From JBBATK01 sp039810585 (GTDB taxonomy: Bacteria > Bacteroidota > Ignavibacteria > Kapaibacteriales > NICIL-2): a DNA stretch of 64,000 nt. The DNA is taken from positions 3,851-67,850 of the forward strand of contig JBDHXF010000017.1 of the NCBI GenBank assembly GCA_039810585.1, written 5' to 3'. Under the pieces are notes generated by a model, which made no database searches, was not told where the DNA came from, and worked only from the letters and a program-made list of their open reading frames with translations. How positions within the stretch are numbered: the first letter of the stretch is position 1; each line of letters opens with the position of its first letter. Shown one piece after another: positions 34,650-43,383 of this stretch. The position numbers were made by a program, and so were the translations under genes.

Positions 34650-36662
34650 TTAGTGAACAACGACGAGTGGGATGCACAGTACGGTGGAAGGAAGAGGAAT
34701 ACGCACAACGTACACGCCTGCTGCGAGATCTCTGCAATCAACCATAAGTTCCGACGCTGAGCCGGACTCAAAGCGATGTTCTGAATCCACGATCTGTCCT
34801 TGAACATTCACGAGTTGACACGATGCGAGATTGTCAATCGGCTCTGCACACTGAACGCGAGCCCAACTCTGCACAGGGTTCGGAGAACAGCGCGTCGTTG
34901 CGCTCGTTCTCGACATCGCGACATTCACCAGTTGATCTCGATACCATATCCCTTGCCCCACTGTTGAACAGAGCACGGTATGGTTATAACTTGCAATGCC
35001 AAGGCAGTAGTGACTTCCCAAATTATCATTAATCGCATCCCAATTCCACGCATCGTCTGTACTGGCGTAGACACCGGCTCCGAACGTGGCAGCATACACT
35101 GCGTTTCCATCCCAACACATATTCCTCACGCTGGTCTGCAAAATGGAATTGAGCAATCGGTGTTGCCAGATCAGGCCGTTATCTGAGCTAAAAAACACGT
35201 CGTCACCATCGGTACCCACGACGAACGATTTTGACAGCGTTTGAAAACTGATGATCGCCGCGGTGCTATCATATAATGCGGAACTCCAGTATTTCCCGCC
35301 ATCGTCACTTCGCAGTACATGACCATCGGCCATTGCCGCAAACAGCAACCCGTTCGAGTGCATCAAGGCATGAACGGTCCCGCTAGTCAGTGCAGTTTGA
35401 TACCAGGTCATACCACCGTCGTCGCTACGAAACACACCGTGGTCTCGGGTCCCGCAGAACGAAACCGAATCCTTCAAAGCACAGGTCACGGTTTCGTTTG
35501 TCAGCGCCACAGCTTCCCAGTCTTTGGACCGTGCAACGTTGCGATACATACCGTCGTCGCAGAATGCCATGATGGTATCGCCACTCACCCACAGTGCATG
35601 CACTTGGTCATACAACGACATCCATTCCCAGCTCTGACCTCCATCGGTCGACATCGCGACACCGTCGCCGGCAGCAAATAGTGTTGAGTCACTTTGTGCA
35701 AACACCGACATCGAGGCAGCGGTAAGACCGATACTCGTGTTATCAAAAACTTTCGCGTTATCCTTGCTTGTAAACACACCGTCTTCCCACGTACCGGCGA
35801 ACACATGTTGAGACGCCAGGCTCAGTGCATAGACGCTCTCGTCTCCAATGTTAGAGCTATCCGGCGACGTGCTCCCCAGCTGTATGGTTTGTACTCCGGC
35901 ATCGTCGGTACCAACATAAAGGCGCGTAGAATCTGCGAGCAAGGCATTGATGGTGTGCTTGTGTAATGCAGCCGCACTCCACGACTCACCGTCATCTGTA
36001 CTCTGAAAGAGACCGTAGTCGCCACCCGCATATAACACTGAACCAACTGAACAGAAACAGTACACCGTACCGTGTGCGCTTAGGGCATTAGGCTTCCAAT
36101 GGTCGCCGCCGTCATCCGAACGAAATACCGCCGAATCGGTGGCAACAATAACACTGTTTCCGGAAGCATGAATGGCATACACACTTGTTCCATCCAGGAA
36201 CTGTGTCCAATCAACACCGTCCGAAGAACGAAAAACGCCGTGCTGAGCAGTTCCGACAAATAGACGTCCGCGTTCGATAGAGAGCGACCACACTTCTCGA
36301 CCTTCTAAGTTTTTCTGCCAGGTTACACCATGATCAATGCTGCGGAACACGCCACCAAATCCATCTTCATCGGAGTACCCAATCCCGGCATAGAGTGTAT
36401 CGTCCACATGGGTGAGTGCGTAGACGGTGGCCGACTTAAATCCTTGCTGCACCCAATGTTGTCCGTTATCCGAGCTATAAAACAAACCAACGTTTGTACC
36501 TGCCCAAAGATCCGATTCTGCCATCGACATCAATGCATTAACGGTGCCGCCATTCAATCCCATGGCTTGCTGCCAGGACGTCTGTGCCGATGTCTTTGTC
36601 GCCATCGTAAGCACAAGGAGGCAACAGGATGCAAGCGCGGCAAGGCGCAGCCGATTAAACAT
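34650..36662 (-). CDS. T9SS-exported Asp-box (BNR) beta-propeller protein
   Basis: The 670-residue secreted protein starts at ATG 36660-36662, preceded by a weak AGGA element, with a Sec signal peptide ending near TSAQT. The mature region has over ten blades with Asp-box turns such as YSSDNGQHW, RSIDHGVTW, RSSDGVDW, RSDDGGDHW, STDDGESW and RSDDGGMTW, the sortilin/Vps10 or photosystem II stability-factor type of propeller. The last 85 residues (about 585-670) are a type A T9SS sorting domain: SPNPVQSWARVQC, a QLVNVQGQIVDS strand and LAAGVYVVRI near the end. So it should cross the outer membrane via PorT-type secretion and be released or anchored there. The biological ligand is unknown. The T9SS machinery is outside the window. 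Confidence 0.88.
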   Translation of the reverse strand: MFNRLRLAALASCCLLVLTMATKTSAQTSWQQAMGLNGGTVNALMSMAESDLWAGTNVGLFYSSDNGQHWVQQGFKSATVYALTHVDDTLYAGIGYSDEDGFGGVFRSIDHGVTWQKNLEGREVWSLSIERGRLFVGTAQHGVFRSSDGVDWTQFLDGTSVYAIHASGNSVIVATDSAVFRSDDGGDHWKPNALSAHGTVYCFCSVGSVLYAGGDYGLFQSTDDGESWSAAALHKHTINALLADSTRLYVGTDDAGVQTIQLGSTSPDSSNIGDESVYALSLASQHVFAGTWEDGVFTSKDNAKVFDNTSIGLTAASMSVFAQSDSTLFAAGDGVAMSTDGGQSWEWMSLYDQVHALWVSGDTIMAFCDDGMYRNVARSKDWEAVALTNETVTCALKDSVSFCGTRDHGVFRSDDGGMTWYQTALTSGTVHALMHSNGLLFAAMADGHVLRSDDGGKYWSSALYDSTAAIISFQTLSKSFVVGTDGDDVFFSSDNGLIWQHRLLNSILQTSVRNMCWDGNAVYAATFGAGVYASTDDAWNWDAINDNLGSHYCLGIASYNHTVLCSTVGQGIWYRDQLVNVAMSRTSATTRCSPNPVQSWARVQCAEPIDNLASCQLVNVQGQIVDSEHRFESGSASELMVDCRDLAAGVYVVRIPLPSTVLCIPLVVVH

Positions 36663-36843
36663 GAAGGATTCCTATAGGGGTGGTCGTCACAAACATCGTT
36701 AGAGAAGAGTTCATCGCAATAGACACGCGAGAGATTGATTTGGATCAAAATGAAAAACCAACTGCCCGGAAAACAGTCGGTTTTTCATCATTCTGTTGCA
36801 ACAGTACAGATTAATTGCGTCTCTTTTTTCTCAAAATCGGCGA

Positions 36844-38634
36844 TTATTGAGAATCTTTCTTCAATACAGCAATGGCTAGGTCACGCAGTTGCGTCGTATC
36901 TACCTCAGATGGACATCCATCCATCAGGGATAATCCGCTGGTGGTTTTCGGAAAGGCAATAACGTCACGAATATTATCCGTCCCACACAGCAGCATCACC
37001 CATCGGTCGAATCCCAGTGCAATGCCACCATGTGGTGGCGCGCCAAATCGAAGTGCGTTGAGTAAAAAGCCAAACTTACTTTCAGCATCCTCCCGCGCGA
37101 AACCCAACAGATCGAACATACGCTGCTGCACATCACTTTGATGGATACGCATACTGCCACCGGCAATTTCATAACCATTACACACCAGGTCATGAGCTTG
37201 TGCGCATGCTTGAGTAGGATCACTCTGCAATAATTCCACATCGCGATCAAGTGGCGCAGTAAAGGGATGATGTCTGGCTATGTATCGATTTTCTTCCTCA
37301 CTAAATTCCATCAGAGGAAAGTCAACCACCCATAAAAAGGCAAAATCATCTTTTACTCGTTCCAATATTCCGCTCCGTCGAGCTACTTCCGTTCGCAGTG
37401 CACCAAGAATGGTGTAGCACTTTTCAAATTGCTGCGCTACGATAAGAATTAAGTCGCCATCCTGAGCGCCGCTCTTCTCGACAATAAAAGCAGACTCCTC
37501 TGCTGTTAGAAATTTTGAAATGGACGATTGCACTTCGCCTTTCTGAACCTTCATCCACGCCAAACCTTTAGCGCCATATTTCTTGGCGTGTTCGGTGAGT
37601 TCGTCTATCTGTTTACGCGAAAATTCAGCACAGCCTTTCGCATTCAGTGCAGCCACGACTCCATGCTTGGTTGCAAGCGTGTCTTTGAACACAGCGAAGG
37701 TCGACTCTGCCAAACCTTGGCTCACATCGCAAAGCTCCAAGCCATAGCGAAGGTCAGGTTTGTCGGAACCGTAGCGCGTCATTGCCTCATGCCAACTCAA
37801 TCGCTGAAACGGAACCTGGATATCGCGACCCAAAATCGATGACCATACGTTGACGGTAAATGCTTCGATGAGACTGATGACGTCCTGCTGTTTTACAAAC
37901 GACATCTCAATATCAATCTGCGTGAACTCCGGTTGACGGTCGGCTCTCAAATCCTCGTCTCGAAAACACTTTACGATTTGCATGTAGCGATCAAATCCGC
38001 TCACCATTAATATTTGCTTGTAGAGCTGTGGCGACTGCGGCAAAGCGTAAAACTTTCCCTTATTAATGCGGCTTGGAACCAAGAAATCTCGCGCACCCTC
38101 AGGCGTTGATTTCATCAGGACGGGTGTTTCCACTTCAAGAAAGTTGTGTTCCGCAAAGAAACGATGTGCAACCTGGTATAATTGGTTGCGAAGCACAAAG
38201 TTGCGTAGCAAGGAGCGACGTCGTAAGTCCAAGAAACGGTAGCTAAGACGAAGTTCCTCGTTTGCCTGGCCTGACTCCTCGTGCTCCGAGATCTCAAAAG
38301 GCGGAAGCTCCGCTCGGTTGATAATTTGAATCTCTTCAGCAACCACCTCTATCATACCGGTGGGAATTTTTGGATTTGGGTTTGAGCGCTCCCGCACGGT
38401 ACCCACGATAGCCACGACAAACTCGGAACGGAGCTCGCGCGCCACGTCGGCAACTGCACTTGGGGCATCCGCCTGCACGACCGCCTGAGTAATGCCGTAG
38501 CGGTCTCGTATGTCGACAAAGTAAACGCCACCAAAATTTCGGATGGCATGGACCCACCCATTAAGAGTTACTGTTAAGGCACTGTGCTCAGAGCGCAGCT
38601 CGGCACACGTATGAGTTCGTTGATGAAATGACAT
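36844..38634 (-). CDS. aspS: Aspartyl-tRNA synthetase
   Basis: This class II aminoacyl-tRNA synthetase charges tRNA-Asp. The 596-residue length is normal for the bacterial type with the inserted GAD domain. An OB-fold anticodon-binding domain covers about 1-110 (LNGWVHAIRNFGGVYFVDIRDR). Class II motif 1 lies near FLEVETPVLMKSTPEGARDFLVPS, motif 2 in FRDEDLRADRQPEFTQIDIEMSF and motif 3 in GIALGFDRWVMLL. The GAD insertion (about 290-420) is present. Whether it is discriminating or also charges tRNA-Asn cannot be decided here; no gatCAB or asnS is visible. There is no clear Shine-Dalgarno before the ATG at 38632-38634. It is a single gene, with the GT9 genes upstream separated by 194 bp containing hairpins. 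Confidence 0.97.
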   Translation of the reverse strand: MSFHQRTHTCAELRSEHSALTVTLNGWVHAIRNFGGVYFVDIRDRYGITQAVVQADAPSAVADVARELRSEFVVAIVGTVRERSNPNPKIPTGMIEVVAEEIQIINRAELPPFEISEHEESGQANEELRLSYRFLDLRRRSLLRNFVLRNQLYQVAHRFFAEHNFLEVETPVLMKSTPEGARDFLVPSRINKGKFYALPQSPQLYKQILMVSGFDRYMQIVKCFRDEDLRADRQPEFTQIDIEMSFVKQQDVISLIEAFTVNVWSSILGRDIQVPFQRLSWHEAMTRYGSDKPDLRYGLELCDVSQGLAESTFAVFKDTLATKHGVVAALNAKGCAEFSRKQIDELTEHAKKYGAKGLAWMKVQKGEVQSSISKFLTAEESAFIVEKSGAQDGDLILIVAQQFEKCYTILGALRTEVARRSGILERVKDDFAFLWVVDFPLMEFSEEENRYIARHHPFTAPLDRDVELLQSDPTQACAQAHDLVCNGYEIAGGSMRIHQSDVQQRMFDLLGFAREDAESKFGFLLNALRFGAPPHGGIALGFDRWVMLLCGTDNIRDVIAFPKTTSGLSLMDGCPSEVDTTQLRDLAIAVLKKDSQ

Positions 38635-38723
38635 AATTCAAGCAATAGTAAAGTTCACGATCAATGAGGAGAAGCGAGTACAATGCACAGGTGCCCTGCC
38701 GGCACGATTCGGAGGTGAGAGTT

Positions 38724-38771
38724 ATTGCCCTTGCGGGCAATCAAGGTCTGCCGACAAAGAACACTTTGTCG
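38724..38771 (-). repeat. Two consecutive intergenic hairpins between GT9 and aspS
   Basis: ATTGCCC-TTGC-GGGCAAT (38724-38741; 7-bp stem, 4-nt loop) and CGACAAAG-AACA-CTTTGTCG (38752-38771; 8-bp stem, 4-nt loop) lie after the end of the GT9 gene and before aspS on the minus strand. They probably end the glycosyltransferase transcript. Neither is followed by a T-run on the minus strand, so a processing or stabilising role is also possible. Confidence 0.5.
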
Positions 38772-38828
38772 CTTTCAGTGAACCATCGTTATGGTTTTGG
38801 GCGTGCATAGGACACAAATATAACGGGT

Positions 38829-39857
38829 TTAGGTCTGAGCACAATACTGCGCCCACAGTGCAACCGCCTTCGTACTCACTTCTTGCGCCTCTATCCCATG
38901 GATGCCTTCAGCATCCTTTGATATACAGGCTCGATAGTCACACTGGTACGGATACCACGGAGCCCGATCCGAATGCGGTTTTGCGTACAACACAACACTG
39001 GGAATCTTTAAGGAGGCAGCTATATGAACCACCGACGTATCGGGACTGATCATGATTCGCGCGCATCGAAGCTGCCGCGCATACGCAGCGATATCCGCTT
39101 GGTTGGAAAGCTCTTGAGCGGACGTTTCGGATGCAATGACGTGTCGTAATTCAGCATCGCCCGCATCACTGCCTAGCAGGATACGGCACGCGGGTAGCGC
39201 ATGCTGCAATAACTGTATCAACTGAACCCAGCGCTGTTTAGGCCAACGCATGCTTTCTTTTCCCGCACTGAGATGAAGGAAGAAATCGACGCTCTCAAAC
39301 GCTGTATTTGAAGCTTGTTCTTTCTGAGCCAGCGTTGTGTTTTCCACGCCGGGACATTCAAGGAACAGATCGGAGCTGTTGACGCTGACGCCGAAGGCGG
39401 CAAGTAATGAAGCCATCAGCTCGACCATGGGAACCTGGGTTCTGTCGGCTAAGGGAACGAGATGCGTGTATTGCTCTCGATTGGATTTATCGAAGCCAAG
39501 TTTGAATCTGGCTCCACACCACTTCATAAGAAGCGCGCTGGTTCGGGAGGGGTTGTCCTGCATATCCACTACGACGTCGAAGCGCTCTCGTCTGAGTACT
39601 ATCAACAATTTCAGGATCTCGACGACGGACTTACGGTACACAAACACGCGTTGTGCATGGCGCAAGACGAAATCACGCATGGAGGCGTTTCTCTTTCCGA
39701 GTAGGACGCTAACGGAGGCGTCAGGGAGTCCGCAATGAAGTGCACGCAGAAAGGGTTGCGATATAAGGACGTCACCGATGCGGTCGACACGCAGAATGAG
39801 GATGCGAGCACGTGGTCCAAGCTCAAGAGTCCGATACCGCTGGTCAACTGGGTTCAT
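38829..39857 (-). CDS. Family GT9 (heptosyltransferase-like) glycosyltransferase
   Basis: The 342-residue GT-B enzyme of family GT9 typically adds heptose to LPS core. The start is ATG 39855-39857 (MNPVDQRY). The N-terminal signature ILILRVDRIGDVLISQPFLRAL is the GT9 entry (R-x-D-R-I-GD, with the catalytic Asp expected near here). The C-terminal GT9 motif appears as HLSAGKESMRWPKQRWVQLIQ and MISPDTSVVHIAASLKIPSVVLY, with the D-T-S/G-x-x-H nucleotide-sugar loop. It follows the second GT9 gene with an 8-bp gap, both downstream of a GT2-like gene. The exact sugar and acceptor are unknown. Confidence 0.9.
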   Translation of the reverse strand: MNPVDQRYRTLELGPRARILILRVDRIGDVLISQPFLRALHCGLPDASVSVLLGKRNASMRDFVLRHAQRVFVYRKSVVEILKLLIVLRRERFDVVVDMQDNPSRTSALLMKWCGARFKLGFDKSNREQYTHLVPLADRTQVPMVELMASLLAAFGVSVNSSDLFLECPGVENTTLAQKEQASNTAFESVDFFLHLSAGKESMRWPKQRWVQLIQLLQHALPACRILLGSDAGDAELRHVIASETSAQELSNQADIAAYARQLRCARIMISPDTSVVHIAASLKIPSVVLYAKPHSDRAPWYPYQCDYRACISKDAEGIHGIEAQEVSTKAVALWAQYCAQT

Positions 39858-39865
39858 ACGCAAAT

Positions 39866-40867
39866 TTACGACCTCGTTTCTTGGCTCGGTCGATTACGGA
39901 CTTCATCAAGGACTTCGCGGGCGGCGGCCAATACATCGTCAACACCGATATCTGCGATGTCACCTTCGTGTCTTGGCTGTACAACTCTGTGCACATCACT
40001 CAGAGGTTTGAACTTATGCAGGTTCCAGCTTATGGAGTTAAACAGGGCCACACACGGCGTATTGAAGGCAGATGCAATGTGAACAGGTGCGGAATCCGGT
40101 GTGATGAGCAGCTGCGCGCGATCGATGAGTGCAAAGGCCTGATGGATCGAACTAGAGCAATAGGCTTGCGCCCTTTCCCCTACTGCAGCAGCAATGTGCA
40201 TCGCCTTGGCATGATCGTTAGGCGCCGCTAGAATTTGCAAGCGCTGACCGCGTACTGCAAGCTGCTGGGCCAGAGAAATCCAATGATCAACAGGCCACTC
40301 GCGAGAAGCTTGGCCCGCTGAGATATTTAAGACGAGCATAAGAACGCCTTCTTTGTAAGGCGGAGCCATGCGCAGACACTCCAAGCGACGTTCTTGGGTG
40401 TATTCCAGGTAAGGCCGACGCCTGTTGAACGACTTTCCCAACAAGGTCATTACGTACAGATTGCGGTCCACAACGTGCAACGGCGGTGTATGCGCTTCAA
40501 ATTCTCCGGCGGACGGTAGCGGAAGGTTGAACACAACCTTTCCGGGGGCATTAAAACCAACCGAGGTATGAGATCGAATAGCGCGGGCGAAAAATGTGCT
40601 CTCTTGAGAGAAATGATCTTTAGGATCGATGTAAAGTTCAAACTGGGCTGAGCGGAGGGATAAGAACGATTGCAACACATCCATGACGTTCTTTCGATAG
40701 ACATGAACTACGTCTACCAGATGCTGATTCTCAAGCAGATCGCTGTATCGATGGTGAGCTAACACATGAAGCTCAGCATCGGGGTATTCCTGCTTCAAGG
40801 CAAACAATAATGGCGTCGTCAGGATCAAATCGCCATATCGGCCAATTTGCACCACTAGTATTTTCAC
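39866..40867 (-). CDS. Family GT9 (heptosyltransferase-like) glycosyltransferase
   Basis: This is a second GT9 enzyme, 333 residues from a GTG at 40865-40867. I chose it because GGTGGAG lies about 9 bases upstream and because it starts directly at VKILVVQIGRYGD, the conserved N-terminus. The longer frame starts at another GTG (40924) and adds 19 unremarkable residues. The catalytic-region pattern QIGRYGDLILTTPLLFALK and the C-terminal NISAGQASREWPVDHWISLA and LITPDSAPVHIASAFNTPCVALF motifs are intact. In the last of these, Asp-Ser-Ala-Pro-x-His is the donor-binding loop. It sits between the GT2-like and the other GT9 gene, probably one transcript for a core or surface oligosaccharide. Confidence 0.9.
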   Translation of the reverse strand: MKILVVQIGRYGDLILTTPLLFALKQEYPDAELHVLAHHRYSDLLENQHLVDVVHVYRKNVMDVLQSFLSLRSAQFELYIDPKDHFSQESTFFARAIRSHTSVGFNAPGKVVFNLPLPSAGEFEAHTPPLHVVDRNLYVMTLLGKSFNRRRPYLEYTQERRLECLRMAPPYKEGVLMLVLNISAGQASREWPVDHWISLAQQLAVRGQRLQILAAPNDHAKAMHIAAAVGERAQAYCSSSIHQAFALIDRAQLLITPDSAPVHIASAFNTPCVALFNSISWNLHKFKPLSDVHRVVQPRHEGDIADIGVDDVLAAAREVLDEVRNRPSQETRS

Positions 40868-40961
40868 AAGCGCAGCTCCACCAATAATGGAACAAATCTG
40901 GGCTATGGAGTTGTCGTTTTGCACTCATTCCCGCGGCGTAGGCCACCAAGACACGGAGCGC

Positions 40962-41849
40962 TCAATGAACCTCTACAAAATTCTTATACTCACCCATTCT
41001 CCATCCGGTCAGTCGCTCAACACTGTCGCTCAACACAACCCGGAATGGTTTAGATTTTAGTGCTTTCTTAGGATCAAACTGCGATGTCCACACGCGATCT
41101 CGCTCGATCCGTTCCCGCATGATCGCAGGATGCGAACCTGTGTAGGCTTGAAGCTCATAACAACGAGCCACAAATTCCTCCGATTGAGGAATATTGACAT
41201 GCATCCACTGGTCATCGTGATATAATCGATTCATCGCCTGTGCCTTAGCATTTTGTGCCCGTGGATGACGTACCCAACCGTAATGGAACACGCGGGCATC
41301 GCTCTGCATCACACGTAATTTGCGAAAAGTCCCATCCGCATTTTGAATCCGGAAACCTTGAGCATCTCCCCAAGAACGCACCTGTCCTGTATTTCGAAAG
41401 GCTCGAATTTCGCGCCGATACCACTGTCTGCCCGTTGCTTGATAGTTGTACGAACCGAAGAGATGCAGCCAACGAAACAAGAGACCCTCTACTTGATCGC
41501 GATTCTCTGCACGACTAATATCGCTACGGACTCGGTCGTAATCGGCTTCGTGCAACACCTCATCGCCTTGTAGGTAGACACACCAATCTCCACGACATTC
41601 TTGCAACGCTATGTCGGTCTGCTGCGCAAGAATCTTTCCACCTTCCCGTAGGGTATCGTCCCACGTTGTTTCCACCACCCGAAGCTTTGACTCACCTAAG
41701 CCACGAACGTAGTCCATGGTTCCATCATGCGAATCACCAACGGCAATCACCACATCGTCGCATAAGGCGAGCAGTGATGCTAACGACTCCTGGAAGGGAT
41801 AGCCTAGGGAGAGTCCATTGCGAATAAACGTGAAACCGGAAAGCGTCAT
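40962..41849 (-). CDS. Family GT2-like glycosyltransferase
   Basis: This predicted inverting GT-A glycosyltransferase has 295 residues from ATG 41847-41849 (MTLSGFTFIRNG). The N-terminal TFIRNGLSLGYPFQESLASLLALCDDVVIAVGDSHDGT is the family opening with a conserved D at the end. The Asp-x-Asp-like metal site is replaced by GDEV in YLQGDEVLHEADYD, as in many GT2 proteins that use GD/E variants. The middle contains WYRREIRAFRN and DAQGFRI. The start was chosen from the family pattern M-x-L-S-G-F-T-x-x-R-N; an upstream ATG (41871-41873) adds eight residues. It is the first gene of the three-gene glycosyltransferase cluster that reads leftwards, divergent from the cobalamin operon. Confidence 0.87.
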   Translation of the reverse strand: MTLSGFTFIRNGLSLGYPFQESLASLLALCDDVVIAVGDSHDGTMDYVRGLGESKLRVVETTWDDTLREGGKILAQQTDIALQECRGDWCVYLQGDEVLHEADYDRVRSDISRAENRDQVEGLLFRWLHLFGSYNYQATGRQWYRREIRAFRNTGQVRSWGDAQGFRIQNADGTFRKLRVMQSDARVFHYGWVRHPRAQNAKAQAMNRLYHDDQWMHVNIPQSEEFVARCYELQAYTGSHPAIMRERIERDRVWTSQFDPKKALKSKPFRVVLSDSVERLTGWRMGEYKNFVEVH

Positions 41850-41968
41850 AGCAGCTACGAATGCTGCAAACATAACGGGGAGAGCGTTGGAATAGGAGTT
41901 TAAAACGTCGTGTGGACATTTTTTTTCCCTCACCACCCGCACACTCACTATTTTCGCCTCACACTCAT

Positions 41969-42121
41969 CAGGTGTCCTGTCGGGTGACAGGAAGAATAGG
42001 GAATCCCGTGGAAATCGGGAACGGTTGCGCCGCCGTGAGAGGAGACAATTCGTCCACAAGCCACTGCTGATGCGGGAAGGAGGACGAAACGGATGACCCT
42101 CGTAGTCGGAAGACCTGCCTG
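41969..42121 (+). promoter_or_regulatory. Cobalamin riboswitch aptamer
   Basis: The sequence matches the classical adenosylcobalamin aptamer. It has a 5' hairpin CCTGTC-GGG-TGACAGG, then AGGGAATCCCGTGGAAATCGGGAACGG followed by TTGCGCCGCCGT (core P3-P5), CCACTG and GGGAAGG (P6-area), and the 3' closing box AGTCGGAAGACCTGCC. The AGGT at 41970-41973 can pair with ACCT near 42113 to close P1. It sits about 140 bp upstream of the BtuG-like gene with two terminator-like hairpins between, so cobalamin binding is expected to reduce expression of this operon, as is usual for B12 uptake genes. Confidence 0.93.
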
Positions 42122-42177
42122 TATGAGCTCATCAAATGCCCATCCGGGGCTTGCGCTGCGCCATACAGCGCCGGTGA

Positions 42178-42226
42178 GAAATGCCTGATCAGTTCCCCTG
42201 CGTCGTCCAGGCATTTCCCTCCTTTT
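42178..42226 (+). terminator. Riboswitch expression-platform hairpin 1
   Basis: GAAATGCCTG (42178-42187) pairs perfectly with CAGGCATTTC (42208-42217) across a 20-nt loop, and CCTCC plus TTTT follows (42218-42226). This is a candidate ligand-controlled terminator or anti-element between the cobalamin aptamer and the BtuG-like gene. An additional 6-bp hairpin (GCGCTG/CAGCGC at 42153-42171) lies just upstream and could be the stem whose loop contacts the aptamer. Confidence 0.6.
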
Positions 42227-42229
42227 CAC

Positions 42230-42262
42230 GCCGTTCATGGCAAACGGCTAACAAAATTTTTT
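42230..42262 (+). terminator. Riboswitch expression-platform hairpin 2 abutting the start codon
   Basis: GCCGTT (42230-42235) pairs with AACGGC (42243-42248) across a 7-nt loop. TAACAAAA and a run of six T at 42257-42262 follow, directly before the ATG at 42263. It is either an intrinsic terminator for B12-dependent attenuation or a structure that hides the translation start. There is no Shine-Dalgarno in front of the ATG. Confidence 0.55.
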
Positions 42263-43372
42263 ATGTTCTCTGCCTCTGCCTCTGTGCGCGCACTTTTGGG
42301 CTTCGCGCTTGTTTGTTGCTTATTTGCCTTGCAATCCTGTAGTTCAGACACCTCTCCCTCGAACGACAATCGGGTCTCTCTGGATAGCTCTGCCATCGTG
42401 GTCAATCAAGGGAGTTTCAGTTCCGACAATGCCTCTCTGTCGCGCGTCCATCTAAATATGGACACCGTCGATTTGAACTGGTATAGCGATGCAAATTTCG
42501 GTCGTAAGCTTGGTGCAGTTGGCAACGACATCGCCTTTCTGGGCGATACAGCCTTCATTAGCGTCACCAACTCACACACCGTCGAGGTGATCAACGCCAA
42601 AACCGGCAAGCAATTGAATACCATTCTGTTCAACGCCGGCGAGTATCCGTGGAAAGTTGTACTGCTGAGCTCCGAACTCGGGGCAGCATCCACCACCAAC
42701 GGTGATGGCGTGCGGTTCTTCAATCCTACAACCGGCGTTGTGTTAGACTATGTCCACACTGGTCCCGCCCCAGAGGGGATCTGTACTGACGGTCAATACT
42801 TGTGGGTGGCCAATAGTGGCTACGGAACATTGCGCGCAAAGGAAGCCAAAGCTGGTACCATTTCGGTGATCGACATCGCCACCAAAATGGAAGCCTACAA
42901 TCTGGCGGCCGACTCGAACGTGACCGAACTACAAATCAGTGATGATCATGCCTCAGTGTTCGCCTACTATCAAAGTCTCTACACGAACCCAAGCGCGAAA
43001 CAAGGTGTGATCCAATACTCTGCCAGTTCAAAACTTGAGCTTGCGCGCTGGACCTGTTATGGCTACGGCTATTTGAATGTTCAAGGATCCACAGTGTACT
43101 TGGTTGGAAAGCTCGACTCTGCAGACCTCAACCTCTATATACTCAAACTGAACACAGCCGCTCCTTCGCCCGCATTTCAAATCTTGACCACATTACCGAG
43201 CTCTGTCTCCCCCAACGGTATGTCGATAGACAAACGCACCGGCAACTTGTGGCTCTGTGACGCGGCTGATTTTAGCAGTCGCGGAAACGTACTCGTGTAC
43301 TCACCCAGCGGCGCATTGTTAAAGAGTTATCAAGTCGGACTCAATCCCGGCACCGTCGGATTCCTCCGTTGA
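42263..43372 (+). CDS. BtuG-like beta-propeller lipoprotein (cobalamin capture)
   Basis: The 369-residue predicted lipoprotein has a signal peptide ending in LQSC with lipidated Cys26. It then has repeated beta-propeller blades with YncE/YVTN-type strands such as AFISVTNSHTVEVINAKTGK, GTISVIDIATK, YLWVANSGYG and GNLWLCDAAD. In Bacteroides, BtuG lipoproteins are surface seven-bladed propellers that bind B12 very tightly and hand it to BtuB. The match here rests on three things: the cobalamin riboswitch directly upstream, the propeller-lipoprotein architecture, and the TonB receptor gene 12 bp downstream. Sequence identity to BtuG was not measured. It has no signs of damage. Confidence 0.8.
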   Translation: MFSASASVRALLGFALVCCLFALQSCSSDTSPSNDNRVSLDSSAIVVNQGSFSSDNASLSRVHLNMDTVDLNWYSDANFGRKLGAVGNDIAFLGDTAFISVTNSHTVEVINAKTGKQLNTILFNAGEYPWKVVLLSSELGAASTTNGDGVRFFNPTTGVVLDYVHTGPAPEGICTDGQYLWVANSGYGTLRAKEAKAGTISVIDIATKMEAYNLAADSNVTELQISDDHASVFAYYQSLYTNPSAKQGVIQYSASSKLELARWTCYGYGYLNVQGSTVYLVGKLDSADLNLYILKLNTAAPSPAFQILTTLPSSVSPNGMSIDKRTGNLWLCDAADFSSRGNVLVYSPSGALLKSYQVGLNPGTVGFLR

Positions 43373-43383
43373 GTGAACGCTTG

